The translations under genes and the position numbers were made by a program. DNA of 64,000 nucleotides from a bacterium (lineage in GTDB: Bacteria; Cyanobacteriota; Sericytochromatia; S15B-MN24; UBA4093): positions 372,001-436,000 of the forward strand of contig JAGIBK010000001.1 in assembly GCA_017744355.1 (NCBI GenBank). The letters run 5' to 3'. The first letter of the stretch is position 1. Each line of letters starts with the position of its first letter. This document shows positions 17,982-26,967 of this stretch, one piece after another. Below the pieces are notes generated by a model. It saw only the letters and a list, made by a program, of their open reading frames with translations. It did no database searches and was not told the DNA's origin.

Positions 17982-18854
17982 CGGGGTGCTCTGGATCCGG
18001 TCCAGCCGCTCGGATCCCTTGCCCTCGCCGATCCCCTCGTCCGAGCCGACCGTCGGCAGCGCGCGGGGTGATTCGATCCCGACCGCGAGCACCCGGTCAT
18101 TCCCCGGCATCGTCACGATCTTGACCACGACGCCTTGTCGCAGGTACTTCATGGGTAGCAGGCCGGAGACCAGGTTCTCCTCGATGGGGGTGCCGTAGAG
18201 CCGGCTCGCCTTGGCGATGCGATCGCCCACGCGCAGCCCTTCGCTCGTGCGATACACCTTGTCGAGGACGCCGACCTGGTAGACCTTGCCGTCCAGGAAG
18301 GTCACCGTCAGGTTCGCCACCTCCGAGTCGGGGGTGAGTCCGTACTTCCAAAGCCCGACCCGGTGCGGCTTGCCGTCGCGCCCGTTCCAGAAGACTTCGG
18401 TCGGCTTGATGTCCGGCTTGCCGATGCGCCGCTCGACCGCCTGCTGCGGATCGCCGACCTTGATGCCGGCGAGGCTCGGGGCCTGCAGGAACGGCGTTCG
18501 CAGGTTGCCGATCCCCTGCGCGCCGAGCCAGAGCCCGGCGGCGACCGCGGTGGCTGCCAGGGCCTTGAAAAGACGGCTGCTCCAGGGGCTGATGAGCTTA
18601 GGAGGGCGCGAGGCCTTGGGCAGGTAGGCCCCGCAATCGCCGCAGTGGCGATCGCTCGGCGTCAGGATCTCGCTGCCGCAGGCAAGACAGCAGTATGGGC
18701 CGGGGCCGAGCAGCGAGGCGCCGCACTGGGCGCAGAAGGCGCTGTCGTCGATACTCTTGGTGCCACAGCAGGCGCAACGCAAGTAGACCCGGGCCTGCGA
18801 GGTCGGGCGCTTGAAGGCGTATCGCTTCTCCGCGGGATGCGATTCTCGATCCAC
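17976..18854 (-). CDS. Double zinc-ribbon, single-pass membrane protein
   Basis: A 292-residue protein with two zinc-ribbon units near the N-terminus (CACCG...CAQCG and CLACG...CGDCG), one transmembrane segment (LFKALAATAVAAGLWLGAQ) and a C-terminal domain. That domain contains two related stretches, GIKVGDPQQAVERRIGKP and GLRVGDRIAKASRLYGTP, suggesting an internal duplication. Zinc ribbons are expected inside and the repeats outside the cytoplasm. Function unknown. The GTG at 18854 is chosen because GAGGAG lies 7 bases upstream; the longer frame upstream overlaps the next gene and looks non-coding. Confidence 0.75.
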   Translation of the reverse strand: MDRESHPAEKRYAFKRPTSQARVYLRCACCGTKSIDDSAFCAQCGASLLGPGPYCCLACGSEILTPSDRHCGDCGAYLPKASRPPKLISPWSSRLFKALAATAVAAGLWLGAQGIGNLRTPFLQAPSLAGIKVGDPQQAVERRIGKPDIKPTEVFWNGRDGKPHRVGLWKYGLTPDSEVANLTVTFLDGKVYQVGVLDKVYRTSEGLRVGDRIAKASRLYGTPIEENLVSGLLPMKYLRQGVVVKIVTMPGNDRVLAVGIESPRALPTVGSDEGIGEGKGSERLDRIQSTPL

Positions 18855-18957
18855 GGCGGCTCTCCTCGGAGGCGCTTGCGCGAGGCTTCGAGCCCCGGGC
18901 GCGCTGCCGCGATGATACCGGAGCCGTCCGTCGCCTCCAAGAAGCGATCGAGGTTTG

Positions 18958-19491
18958 TCAGGTCGAGCGGCGCGTGAGGAGATGGCGCAGGCGATAGCCC
19001 AGGGATTGCTGGCGCTTGATCTGGGCCTTTGCCTGTTTGAACTGCGCGAGGGCGAGCACCTGGTGCTCGCGCAGCGAGCCCCCCTCGCCCACCGAGAAGT
19101 CGATCTGCTCGGCGGCGGCCTCGTTGAGGCGCGCCTGGGCCTGGGGGTCATCCGGCTTGCGGAGCAGGGCCTGGCGATACTGGGCGACCGCCCAGTCGCG
19201 ACGGCCCGCCTGCAGGTAGGTCTCGCCCATCTGGAAGAAGGGCTCAGCGTCCTCGGGATCGAGCTTCATGAGGTGGTGGTAGTGGACGAGGGCGTCCTCG
19301 TAGCGCTCCTGATCGCGCAGGAAGGCCCCGAAGGCCAGGCGCGTCGGCTTGAAGTCGGGCGCGATCTCGAGCGAGGCCGTGAACTCGTTCTCGGCTTCTT
19401 CGAAGTAGCCCTCGCGCGCGAACTCCAGGCCGCGCTCCAGGTGCTCCCGGACCATGTCCCGGGACTTGTTCTTGGATTTGAACCACCACAT
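18958..19491 (-). CDS. TPR-repeat protein
   Basis: A 177-residue soluble protein with about three tetratricopeptide repeats (roughly 15-48, 49-82, 83-118: AREGYFEEAENEFTASLEIAP, YEDALVHYHHLMKLDPEDAE, RRDWAVAQYRQALLRKPDD). A basic, Gln-rich helical tail follows. It acts as a protein-binding scaffold; the partner is unknown. It starts 22 bases after the stop of the serine dehydratase alpha gene on the same strand, so it may be the last gene of that operon, although nothing in it suggests serine metabolism. Confidence 0.85.
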   Translation of the reverse strand: MWWFKSKNKSRDMVREHLERGLEFAREGYFEEAENEFTASLEIAPDFKPTRLAFGAFLRDQERYEDALVHYHHLMKLDPEDAEPFFQMGETYLQAGRRDWAVAQYRQALLRKPDDPQAQARLNEAAAEQIDFSVGEGGSLREHQVLALAQFKQAKAQIKRQQSLGYRLRHLLTRRST

Positions 19492-19513
19492 GATCGACTG
19501 TTCTCGCTGGGAA

Positions 19514-20395
19514 TTAGAGGCTGACCTTGGAGTCCATCACCTTCTTGCCCGTGGGGGTGATGGCGAGGCCGCCGCAGGCGGTCTCCTTGTACTGGCTCGG
19601 CATGGCCTCGCCGATTTCCTTCATGGCCGAGATGACCTCGTCGGGCGGGATGAAGCTCTCGATGCCCGCGAGTGCGAGCTCGGCGGCGACGGTCGCCATG
19701 GCGCTGTACATGGCGTTGCGCTTGACGCAGGGGACCTCCACCAAGCCACCGACCGGGTCGCAGGCGAGCCCCAGGGTGTTCTTGACCCCGAGGGCCATGG
19801 CGTGGACGACCTGGCGCGGGGTGCCGCCCGCGAGCTCGCAGGCAGCCCCTGCCGCCATGCCGGTGCTGACGCCTACCTCGGCCATGCAGCCGCCCTTGGC
19901 GCCCGAGATGGTCGAGTTGTTGGCCATCACCATCCCGAGGCCCGCCGCCACGAACAGGGCGTTGACGATCTGGTCGGGGGTGCTGCCGAGACGCTGGGAA
20001 GCACCCCAGAGGGTCGCGGGCAGGATGCCCGAGGAGCCCGCGGTGGGGGCGGCGACGATCCGCTCCATACCTGCCGAGCATTCGTTGACGGCGAGGGCGC
20101 GGGCCGCCATCCCCGCGGCGATGGGATCCAGGAGCTTGGGGGTATGGTGGGCCATGGCGTAGCCGGTGCCGCTGACCAGGCCGCCGAGGCCGGTCTTGGG
20201 GGCCTCGGTGCCGCGCTGCATGGCTTCGAGCATGATGCTCCAGCGCGCGAGCATGGCGTTCCAGATCGAGGCGCGGGGGAAGTTGGAGGCCTGGATCTCG
20301 TAGCGCAGGGTCACCTCGCCGATGCCCACCCCCATCTCTTCGGCCAGGGCGAGGAGGTCGGCGATCGAACGGAACTGGATCTCGGTATCGGTCAT
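19514..20395 (-). CDS. sdaAA: L-serine dehydratase, iron-sulfur alpha subunit
   Basis: A 293-residue subunit that, with the beta subunit, deaminates L-serine to pyruvate using a [4Fe-4S] cluster. The three cluster cysteines typical of the family are visible: Cys170 in GAKGGCMAEVG, Cys212 in LACDPVGG and Cys223 in VEVPCVKRN. The conserved stretch APTAGSSGILPA is also present. It lies 16 bases downstream of sdaAB on the same strand, forming the two-subunit enzyme seen in Gram-positives. Function is confident; a threonine side activity is possible. Confidence 0.96.
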   Translation of the reverse strand: MTDTEIQFRSIADLLALAEEMGVGIGEVTLRYEIQASNFPRASIWNAMLARWSIMLEAMQRGTEAPKTGLGGLVSGTGYAMAHHTPKLLDPIAAGMAARALAVNECSAGMERIVAAPTAGSSGILPATLWGASQRLGSTPDQIVNALFVAAGLGMVMANNSTISGAKGGCMAEVGVSTGMAAGAACELAGGTPRQVVHAMALGVKNTLGLACDPVGGLVEVPCVKRNAMYSAMATVAAELALAGIESFIPPDEVISAMKEIGEAMPSQYKETACGGLAITPTGKKVMDSKVSL

Positions 20396-20411
20396 GGCGT
20401 CAGGCGTCCTC

Positions 20412-21089
20412 TCAGGCGAGCTTGGGAAGGTAGCGGACCATCTTCATCTCGGGCAGCTCGGCGATCGCCGAAAGGGCCGCGTCGGGGATGGGATGGTCGC
20501 CCTCGATGGTCATGAAGGCGTCGCGGCCCTTCTGCTGGCGCGCCACGTTCATGAAGGCGACGTTGATACCGTGCTCGGCCAGGATCCGCGTGACCTGGAG
20601 GATGACCCCCGGGGTGTCGGCGTGCACGGTCACGAGGGTCGGGAACTCGCCGCTCAGGCGCACCTGGTACCCGTTGACCTCGGTGATGGCGACGTTGCCG
20701 CCGCCGATCGAGGTGCCCGTGAGCTGGATGGTGTCACCCGAGGGGGACTCGAGAATGAGCCGCGCCGAGCAGGGGTGCACCTTGGGGCCGAGATCGGTCT
20801 CCCCGATGGTGAAGGCCATGCCGGCCGCCTCGGCGCGCTCATAGGCGTAGCGGATGTCCGGGTCGTCGGTGGCCATGCCGAGAAGGCCGCCGACCAATCC
20901 CTTGTCGGTGCCGTGCCCGGGGCCGGTCTCGGCGAACGAGCCGTGCAGGAGGATCTCGGCGCGGCGGGGGGTGGCCCCGAGGATGGTGCGCGCGAAGGCG
21001 CCGATCCGGACCGCGCCGGCGGTGTGCGAACTGGAGGGGCCGACCATGACCGGGCCGATGATGTCGAAGACGCTCTTGTACTTGCTCAT
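20412..21089 (-). CDS. sdaAB: L-serine dehydratase, beta subunit with ACT domain
   Basis: A 225-residue partner of SdaAA. The N-terminal domain carries the family signature VGPSSSHTAGAVRIG (about 17-31) and HGSFAETGPGHGTD. The C-terminal ACT domain (about 148-225, PTLVTVHADTPGVILQVTRI) is a likely serine-sensing regulatory site. The start follows AAAGG. First gene of the sda operon; its stop is 16 bases upstream of sdaAA. Confidence 0.96.
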   Translation of the reverse strand: MSKYKSVFDIIGPVMVGPSSSHTAGAVRIGAFARTILGATPRRAEILLHGSFAETGPGHGTDKGLVGGLLGMATDDPDIRYAYERAEAAGMAFTIGETDLGPKVHPCSARLILESPSGDTIQLTGTSIGGGNVAITEVNGYQVRLSGEFPTLVTVHADTPGVILQVTRILAEHGINVAFMNVARQQKGRDAFMTIEGDHPIPDAALSAIAELPEMKMVRYLPKLA

Positions 21090-21204
21090 GGAGACCTTTC
21101 AAAAGCCGACCGAGCCGCATGCGGCACGACGGCGCAGGCCGCAGGGCGGGTGTCGAGGGGTATTCTAGCACACCCGCCCTTCTCAGGGGGCGGGGGCCGA
21201 AGGG

Positions 21205-22578
21205 CTAGTGTTCGCTGTCCGTGGGCGGCTGGAGACGCGCATCCCAACGCTCGCCGGTGCGCGGATCGAGCCACTGGAAGCGGGTGAAGCCCTCGCCCGG
21301 AGCGAGCCACTCGCTCCACTCGGTGGTCTTGCCGTCGCGCTGGCGCTTGAAGTCGATCCGCCAGCTGGTGTCCCAGGACTCGGTGGCGGCCTCGGTCGCA
21401 ACCGGCGCGTGCGCCACCGCCTGGATGTCCGGGGCGGCTTGCCAGCTTTGGCCGTCCGCCATGGGCACGGGGTAGGTGACCGACGGGCGGTAGGCCGCTG
21501 CGAACTGGACGCCGGTGGCGGTGCGCTTCATCAGGAAGCGCAGCTCGTTGCCCGCCCATTCGCCCGACTCGACGCCCTGGACGAGCAGCCCGTTGGCCTT
21601 GGGGGTGACCTTGGCCACCTCGCGGGTCAAAAGCCCCAGGCGCTGGCCTTCGCCGTCGAAGAGGTCGTAGGCCCAGCGGCGGCCCGGCTCGGTGGGAAAG
21701 AGGCGATCGTCGGCCATGGCCCGCTCGGTGGTGTCGACGGTCTGCTCGACGCTAGCCGCCGCCGTGGCGGTCGCCGTCGGGCTTGCGGGCTGGCTCGAAA
21801 GCGGCACGGCGGCCGGAACGGTTACGACCGAGGCACTGGCGGCCACGCTCGAACTCGCGACGGGCTCGGCCGGGATCGGGGTTTCGAGGACCTTGGCCAG
21901 CGCGCGGTTGAGGATAGGATCGAGCCGCGCGAGGGTCTGGGCCGTGTCGAGGACCGACCAGGTGCGCGCCAGGTTGGGCAGGTACCGAGGGTCGTAGGCG
22001 CCGGTCGAGGTGCGGATGGCCTGGTTGACTGTCTTGGTCCCCTCGAGGATCTGCTGGTAGTCCAGGTGGCGCAGGTCCTTGAAGCTGAAGCGCTGGGCGA
22101 TCTTGCTGGTGACGAGGGTGGAGGCGACGGTGATCGGGAAGATGGGGGCGGCCTGCTCGGTGCCGTCCACGCGGATGAGCGCGGTCATGGAGACGGTGCC
22201 GTTCGGGGTCTTGAACTCGGCACGCACCGGCACCAGCTGCCCCTGGGGCACGGCGAGGCTCGCGTAGCCCAGATCGTCGGTCGTGTCGGTCACGTTCGGC
22301 TGCGAGTCGAGGAAGACGCGGGCCCCGACCACGCTGCGATCGTCATACTGGCTCTCGGAAAAGGTCGCCGGCGGCTGGGAGACGGGGGCGAGCGTCACGT
22401 TCTCGGAGAGCGAGGCAGGTACCAGCACGCGGAAGCGCGCCCGCACGACCCGGTTGCTTTCGACTTCGGGCGCGGTGGCGTTGTCGCTCAGCCCCATGAA
22501 GCCCGGCGCCTGACAGCCCGTCAGGACGGTCAAGGCAAGGGCGATCGCAAGGGTCCGACGTGAGACGCTAGGACGCAT
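21205..22578 (-). CDS. Lipoprotein with Ser/Ala/Thr-rich linker
   Basis: A 457-residue lipoprotein (lipobox VLTGC, Cys22). Three parts: a beta-rich N-terminal domain to about 140, a helical middle (about 150-235), then a low-complexity Ala/Ser/Val/Thr linker (about 238-285), and a C-terminal beta domain with many aromatics (RRWAYDLFDGEGQRLG, DTSWRIDFKRQRDG, FTRFQWLDPRTGERWDARL). I do not recognise the C-terminal domain; the pattern resembles domains repeated in exported proteins of unknown role. GGAGG precedes the ATG. Divergent from the TPR gene at 22769. Confidence 0.8.
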   Translation of the reverse strand: MRPSVSRRTLAIALALTVLTGCQAPGFMGLSDNATAPEVESNRVVRARFRVLVPASLSENVTLAPVSQPPATFSESQYDDRSVVGARVFLDSQPNVTDTTDDLGYASLAVPQGQLVPVRAEFKTPNGTVSMTALIRVDGTEQAAPIFPITVASTLVTSKIAQRFSFKDLRHLDYQQILEGTKTVNQAIRTSTGAYDPRYLPNLARTWSVLDTAQTLARLDPILNRALAKVLETPIPAEPVASSSVAASASVVTVPAAVPLSSQPASPTATATAAASVEQTVDTTERAMADDRLFPTEPGRRWAYDLFDGEGQRLGLLTREVAKVTPKANGLLVQGVESGEWAGNELRFLMKRTATGVQFAAAYRPSVTYPVPMADGQSWQAAPDIQAVAHAPVATEAATESWDTSWRIDFKRQRDGKTTEWSEWLAPGEGFTRFQWLDPRTGERWDARLQPPTDSEH

Positions 22579-22768
22579 GAGGGGCCTCCGAGACGCGGCA
22601 AGGGCGCTCCGTTGAGCGGTCTGCCGAGACTTCTAAGGATTGTAACGGATGTCACAAAAGCGTGCAATCCTAGGTTAGTTTCTACCCGCGACGCGGGTTT
22701 CCGGCACGCGGCCGAGCGGGTAAGATCCCCTTGGCCCATGCGCGTGGGCGTGTTTCGACGAGGTCCCC

Positions 22769-23536
22769 ATGTCCAGTTCGATCGACCCATTCGATGCTCC
22801 TCTCATCCGCCTCGGGCGCGCCTACGTGGCGTCGGGCTCGAAGGCCGAGGGCCTCGCCGCCTATCGCCGGGCCGTCGAGGAGGACCCCGAGGCCTATCCC
22901 GGCTACCTCCTCTTGGGGCTCGAGGCGTGCGCGGCGGGCGAGTGGGAAGAGGCCTTCCGCCGCTTCGTGGCGGTGGTCGAGCGAGCGCCGGCACTCGCCG
23001 AGGGCTATCAGAACCTGGGGGTGGTCTACTGGCACCTCTCGGATCCCGCGAGCGCCCTGCGCTGCTGGGAGAAGGCCCTTTCGCTCAAGCCGCGCTGCCC
23101 CGAGGCGCTCGTCAACCTCTCGACCGCTCACATGGACGCCCAGCGCTACGATGAGGCGCGGGCGTGCCTGGAGCGCGCGATCGCCGTCTCGCCGCATGCG
23201 GCCGCCCCCTACAACAACCTGGGGGTCTCGTTCGCCCTCTCGGGCCAGGCCCACGAGGCGGCGACCTGCTTCGAGCGCGCCGTCTCCCGCGACACGAGCT
23301 ACGCAGCCCCCTTGCGCAACCTGGCGCACCTGTACTGGCACAAGGGCCAGCAACACGAGGCCCAGCACTGCCTCAACCAGGCGACGGTCGCCCGGCGCCA
23401 GGAGGCCGTGTCCCTGGCGGGCTTCCAGCTCCTGATGCCGCTCGCCGCCTGTAACGACGATGACGTCCCTGAGGACGCCTACGAACCCGACGACGGAGGT
23501 CTTCGGGTCTACGACCTGGACGTCGAGCCGGTCTAA
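22769..23536 (+). CDS. TPR-repeat protein, 255 aa
   Basis: A soluble protein made almost wholly of about six tetratricopeptide repeats (from YVASGSKAEGLAAYRRAVEE near residue 15 to LYWHKGQQHEAQHCLNQATV near 195), followed by an acidic tail. No signal peptide or enzyme domain. Probably a protein-interaction scaffold. The start follows GAGGTCCCC, and the gene ends in a strong terminator 4 bases after its stop region. Its partner cannot be deduced from its neighbours (a lipoprotein gene and pgi). Confidence 0.88.
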   Translation: MSSSIDPFDAPLIRLGRAYVASGSKAEGLAAYRRAVEEDPEAYPGYLLLGLEACAAGEWEEAFRRFVAVVERAPALAEGYQNLGVVYWHLSDPASALRCWEKALSLKPRCPEALVNLSTAHMDAQRYDEARACLERAIAVSPHAAAPYNNLGVSFALSGQAHEAATCFERAVSRDTSYAAPLRNLAHLYWHKGQQHEAQHCLNQATVARRQEAVSLAGFQLLMPLAACNDDDVPEDAYEPDDGGLRVYDLDVEPV

Positions 23537-23540
23537 GCAA

Positions 23541-23581
23541 CAGCAGGGGCGGTCGGAAACCCGACCGCCCCTGCTGTTTTT
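23541..23581 (+). terminator. Strong intrinsic terminator
   Basis: Perfect 16-bp stem (23541-23556 with 23561-23576), loop AAAC, followed by five T. It ends the TPR gene and separates it from the convergent pgi. Confidence 0.92.
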
Positions 23582-23592
23582 GGCCGTTGAGC

Positions 23593-25068
23593 CTAGACGA
23601 TGAAGTCGCTCGAGCCCTTGGGCCGGGCGTCGAACTCGGCCTTGTAGTGCGCCTTGTCCGCGCGGCCGAGGTTGCCGAACATGAAGTTCTTGTACGCCTC
23701 GACGCCGGGCTGGTCCAGCGGGTTGATGCCCATGAGGTAGCCCTCGGCGACGGTGGCGATCTCGAACAGGTAGATCAGCTGTCCCAGGGTGAAGGCGTTG
23801 AGCTGCGGGATGAGCAGGTTCATGCTCGGGCGCTGATCCTTGGCGTAGGCGTAAGCGGTGCCCTCCATGGCGCCGAGGAGCATCTCGGAGAGGTGCTTGC
23901 CCGCCAGGTAGTTGAGGCCGTCGGCGTCGCCCTCGACCTTGGGAATCACCACGTCCCAGTCGGGGGTCTCGAGGACCAGGTTGGTGACGACCATGGACCG
24001 GGGGCCCTCCTGGACCTGCTGGCCGCGCGAGTGGAGGTCGCGGGTGTTGACGGTCGCGACCGGGATGACCCCCTGGCCGTCCTTGCCGAGGCTCTCGGCG
24101 CAGAGTTGGTCGTACCAGTAGGTGAAGAACTCGAGGCGCTTGGTCCAGGCGGCCATCACCGAGACGGAGCGGCGGGCCTTGTAGGACAGGTGGCGCAGGG
24201 CCGCGTACATGTAGGCAACGTTGTCGTGCAGGTCGGGGTTCTTGCAACGCTCGGCCATGTACCGGGCACCGGCGACCAGCTCGTGGATGTTCACCCCGGC
24301 GATGGCCGCGGGCAGCAGGCCGACGGCGGTCAGGACCGAGTAGCGGCCGCCCACGTCGTCGGGGATGGAGAACTGCTGGTAGCCCTCGGCGTCGGCGATG
24401 CCCTTGAGGGTGCCCTTGCTCGCGTCGGTGGTCGCCACCACGTACTCGGGATGGTCCGCCCCATAGACCTGCTTGAGGCGCTGCTGCATGAAGCGGAAGG
24501 CGACGGCGGTCTCGAGGGTGGTGCCGGACTTGGAGATGACGTTGACGGTGAAGGCGTCGTCGATCCCCTCGGGCCGCTGGGTGGGCAGCATGCCCATCAG
24601 GGCGTGCAGGTAGTCGGCATCGACCGCGTTGCCCTCCCAGTAGAGGCGCGGACGGCCCTTGCGGCGCTGGCGGGAGATCTCGTTGCGGAAGGGGTTCTTG
24701 AGGGCCTCGATCACCGCGCGAGCACCCAGGTAGGAGCCGCCGATGCCGAGCACCACGTGGCGATCGCCCAGGGCCGCGATGCGGTCGGCGGCCGCCTGGA
24801 TGGCGTCGAGGGTGTCCGTGCTCTGGTAGGGCAGATCCAAGAAGCCGAGGAAGTCGTTGCCGCGGCCGGTGCGCTCGGTGATCTGGCGGTGGACCTCCAG
24901 CATGCGGCCTTGCAGGCCCCAGACATCGGCGGCTTCGAGGCCTTCGATGTGGCCGATGGCCCCCGCCATCATGTTGTTGAAGTCAAGCTTGAGGGCCATG
25001 GAGCGCTGCCAGGCGGGATCCGTGTAGGTCGGAGTCGAGGCGGTGTGGGGAGAGGAGCCGTGAAGCAT
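23593..25068 (-). CDS. pgi: Glucose-6-phosphate isomerase
   Basis: A 491-residue enzyme interconverting glucose-6-phosphate and fructose-6-phosphate. Motifs: VLGIGGSYLGARAVIEAL (about 106-123), VNVISKSGTTLET (substrate phosphate loop), GGRYSVLTAVGLLP with the catalytic region, and the C-terminal LIPQLNAFTLGQLIYLFE and GINPLDQPGVEAYK. The length is between the short Bacillus-type and the long enterobacterial enzymes. The start is preceded by AAAGGAAAGG. Divergent from pfkA, so two consecutive glycolytic steps share a 135-bp promoter region. Confidence 0.96.
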   Translation of the reverse strand: MLHGSSPHTASTPTYTDPAWQRSMALKLDFNNMMAGAIGHIEGLEAADVWGLQGRMLEVHRQITERTGRGNDFLGFLDLPYQSTDTLDAIQAAADRIAALGDRHVVLGIGGSYLGARAVIEALKNPFRNEISRQRRKGRPRLYWEGNAVDADYLHALMGMLPTQRPEGIDDAFTVNVISKSGTTLETAVAFRFMQQRLKQVYGADHPEYVVATTDASKGTLKGIADAEGYQQFSIPDDVGGRYSVLTAVGLLPAAIAGVNIHELVAGARYMAERCKNPDLHDNVAYMYAALRHLSYKARRSVSVMAAWTKRLEFFTYWYDQLCAESLGKDGQGVIPVATVNTRDLHSRGQQVQEGPRSMVVTNLVLETPDWDVVIPKVEGDADGLNYLAGKHLSEMLLGAMEGTAYAYAKDQRPSMNLLIPQLNAFTLGQLIYLFEIATVAEGYLMGINPLDQPGVEAYKNFMFGNLGRADKAHYKAEFDARPKGSSDFIV

Positions 25069-25138
25069 GGACCTTTCCTTTCTGTGACGGGGGCTGGTTG
25101 CTTTTGGGGGGGACTTGAATTAAGTTTAGTGCCTTCGG

Positions 25139-25168
25139 ATCATAACCAGACGGCCGGCCGATTGGCAA
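25139..25168 (-). promoter_or_regulatory. Promoter for pgi
   Basis: On the minus strand, -35 TTGCCA (25163-25168), an 18-bp spacer and -10 TATGAT (25139-25144), giving a leader of about 60 nt before pgi. It lies in the divergent pgi-pfkA intergenic region. Confidence 0.6.
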
Positions 25169-25203
25169 ATTGGCTGCAACGACACGGGGAGGAACCAGAA
25201 CCC

Positions 25204-26289
25204 ATGGCCAAGCGCATCGCAATTTCGACCGGCGGCGGGGATGCCCCCGGCCTGAACGCCGTCATCCGCGCCGTCACCAAGATGGCGATCTCCGAGTACG
25301 GCTGGGAGGTTGTCGGCATTCGGGACGGCTTCGACGGTCTGCTCAAGCCGGATCTCATCATGCCGCTCGACCTCGACGACATCCGTGGCATCATCGCGCG
25401 GGGCGGCACCATCCTCGGGACCACCAACCGCGGCAACCCCTTCAAGTACCCGGTCGTCGAGAACGGTCAGACCGTCCTCAAGGACGTGTCGGACGAGGTG
25501 ATCCGCCGCTACAACGAGCTGGGCCTGGACGCGCTGGTCCTCATCGGCGGTGACGGCACCCTCGGCATCGGGCACGACCTGGCCAAGAAGGGGATGAACC
25601 TGGTCGGCGTCCCCAAGACCATCGACAACGACCTCAACTCGACGGACCAGACCTTCGGCTTCGATACGGCGGTGACCACGGCGACCGAGGCCATCGACAA
25701 GTTGCTCACCACCGCCGAGAGCCACCACCGGGTGATGGTCCTCGAGGTCATGGGGCGCACTGCGGGCTGGATCGCCCTGAAGTCGGGCATGGCCGGAGCC
25801 GTGAACGTCATTTTGATCCCCGAGATCCCCTTCGACATGGAGAAGCTGGCCCACACGGTCTACGAGCGCTCCGAGGCGGGCAAGAGCTACTCGATCGTGG
25901 TCGTCGCCGAGGGCGCGGCCCCTGCGGGTGGCGAGGCCCTGTACGCGGACCTGGATCCGAGCAAGAACGTGGCGCGCCTCGGTGGGGTCGGCAACTGGGT
26001 CGGGGCCGAGATCGCCCGCCGCACGGGCCTCGAGACCCGCGTGACCGTGCTCGGCCACCTGCAGCGCGGCGGGACCCCGTCGCCCTACGACCGCATCCTG
26101 GGCACCCGCTTCGGGGTCGAGGCTTGCCGCCTGGTGCATGAAGGCAAGTTCGACCAGATGGTTTGCCTGCGGGCGGGCCACGTGACCCACGTGCCCATCG
26201 CCGATGCCATCGATCAGCTCAAGCTGGTCGATCCCAACGGGGAGCTGGTCATCGCCGCCAAGCATACTGGCGTCTACTTCGGCGATTAG
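25204..26289 (+). CDS. pfkA: 6-phosphofructokinase (group III / mixed-signature)
   Basis: A 361-residue PFK. It opens KRIAISTGGGDAPGLNAVI, has the phosphoryl-donor loop IGGDGT (114-119) and the catalytic PKTIDND (137-143, Asp141 as general base). Gly118 (E. coli 104) is the ATP-type residue, while Lys138 (E. coli Gly124) is the residue seen in PPi-linked enzymes; this Gly/Lys combination is known in actinobacterial group III PFKs that use ATP. ATP is therefore the more likely donor. The start follows GGGAGGAAC. Divergent from pgi. Confidence 0.94.
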   Translation: MAKRIAISTGGGDAPGLNAVIRAVTKMAISEYGWEVVGIRDGFDGLLKPDLIMPLDLDDIRGIIARGGTILGTTNRGNPFKYPVVENGQTVLKDVSDEVIRRYNELGLDALVLIGGDGTLGIGHDLAKKGMNLVGVPKTIDNDLNSTDQTFGFDTAVTTATEAIDKLLTTAESHHRVMVLEVMGRTAGWIALKSGMAGAVNVILIPEIPFDMEKLAHTVYERSEAGKSYSIVVVAEGAAPAGGEALYADLDPSKNVARLGGVGNWVGAEIARRTGLETRVTVLGHLQRGGTPSPYDRILGTRFGVEACRLVHEGKFDQMVCLRAGHVTHVPIADAIDQLKLVDPNGELVIAAKHTGVYFGD

Positions 26290-26296
26290 TCTTTCG

Positions 26297-26842
26297 TTAA
26301 GAAAGCCCTGGGCGGGGGTGATCGTCTTCGAGCCGGGCCTTTACCTCGCGCAGCACGGCGACCCCCCGCTCTTCCATTCCGGCCGGCGGCCGCACCACCA
26401 GCACGTAGTGACGGTGGTGCGGCCGCTCGCCGTTGCGCGCACGGGGCATCTCGGCGATGGCCGCGCCCACCAGCGCTCCCAGGATGGCGCCGCTGAGCGC
26501 CCAGGCGCCGACCAGGCAGAGCGCGGCGAGGCTCTCGAGCAAGCTCCCCCTACCGTTCGGCACCTTCGGCCACCCCATCATCACGAAACCCAGGGCGCTG
26601 CCCGCGATGGCGCCGACCCCTTGGCCGCGCGCGATCAGGCGATCGGCCAGCGGGTCTTCCATGCCCATCCGTTCGGCGGCGCAGGCGGGGCAGTCGTCGT
26701 TCACCACCAGCGAGATGCAATCGTCGCGAAATCCGCTCGCTTGTAGCTTGCAGAAGGCGCGCTCGGCGCTCTTGATGTCCCGGAAGGCGCCGCGGTAGCC
26801 CGTGGCGCTCTGCGGCGCGCGGTCTTTCACTTGAAGCACCAT
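26297..26842 (-). CDS. Glycine-rich membrane protein, stress-protein-like
   Basis: A 181-residue protein. The N-terminal part (GAFRDIKSAERAFCKLQASG) resembles the alpha-beta opening of general-stress YflT-type domains. The middle holds two hydrophobic, Gly/Ala-rich stretches (VGAIAGSALGFVMMG and LVGAWALSGAILGALVGAAIA) that may pack as a glycine-zipper hairpin in the membrane. A CPAC pair lies at about 51-54. The start is preceded by GGAGG. Its stop lies 8 bases from the convergent pfkA stop. Function unknown; the YflT resemblance is weak. Confidence 0.65.
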   Translation of the reverse strand: MVLQVKDRAPQSATGYRGAFRDIKSAERAFCKLQASGFRDDCISLVVNDDCPACAAERMGMEDPLADRLIARGQGVGAIAGSALGFVMMGWPKVPNGRGSLLESLAALCLVGAWALSGAILGALVGAAIAEMPRARNGERPHHRHYVLVVRPPAGMEERGVAVLREVKARLEDDHPRPGLS

Positions 26843-26955
26843 CGGGAGCCTCCGTCTTCTGAAACACCTGGGGCAGGTTTAGATGCTCTTAGCACACCCG
26901 CCCTGGGCCGGGCAATGCACGATTTTGCCCTCCGAGGCGATGCGGGCAGGCGTGG

Positions 26956-26961
26956 TACACT
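26956..26961 (+). promoter_or_regulatory. -10-like TACACT 6 nt before the start codon
   Basis: TACACT, then 6 bases, then the ATG at 26968; no ribosome site. It fits leaderless transcription of the MalT/BTAD regulator. No clear -35. Confidence 0.35.
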
Positions 26962-26967
26962 GGCGGC

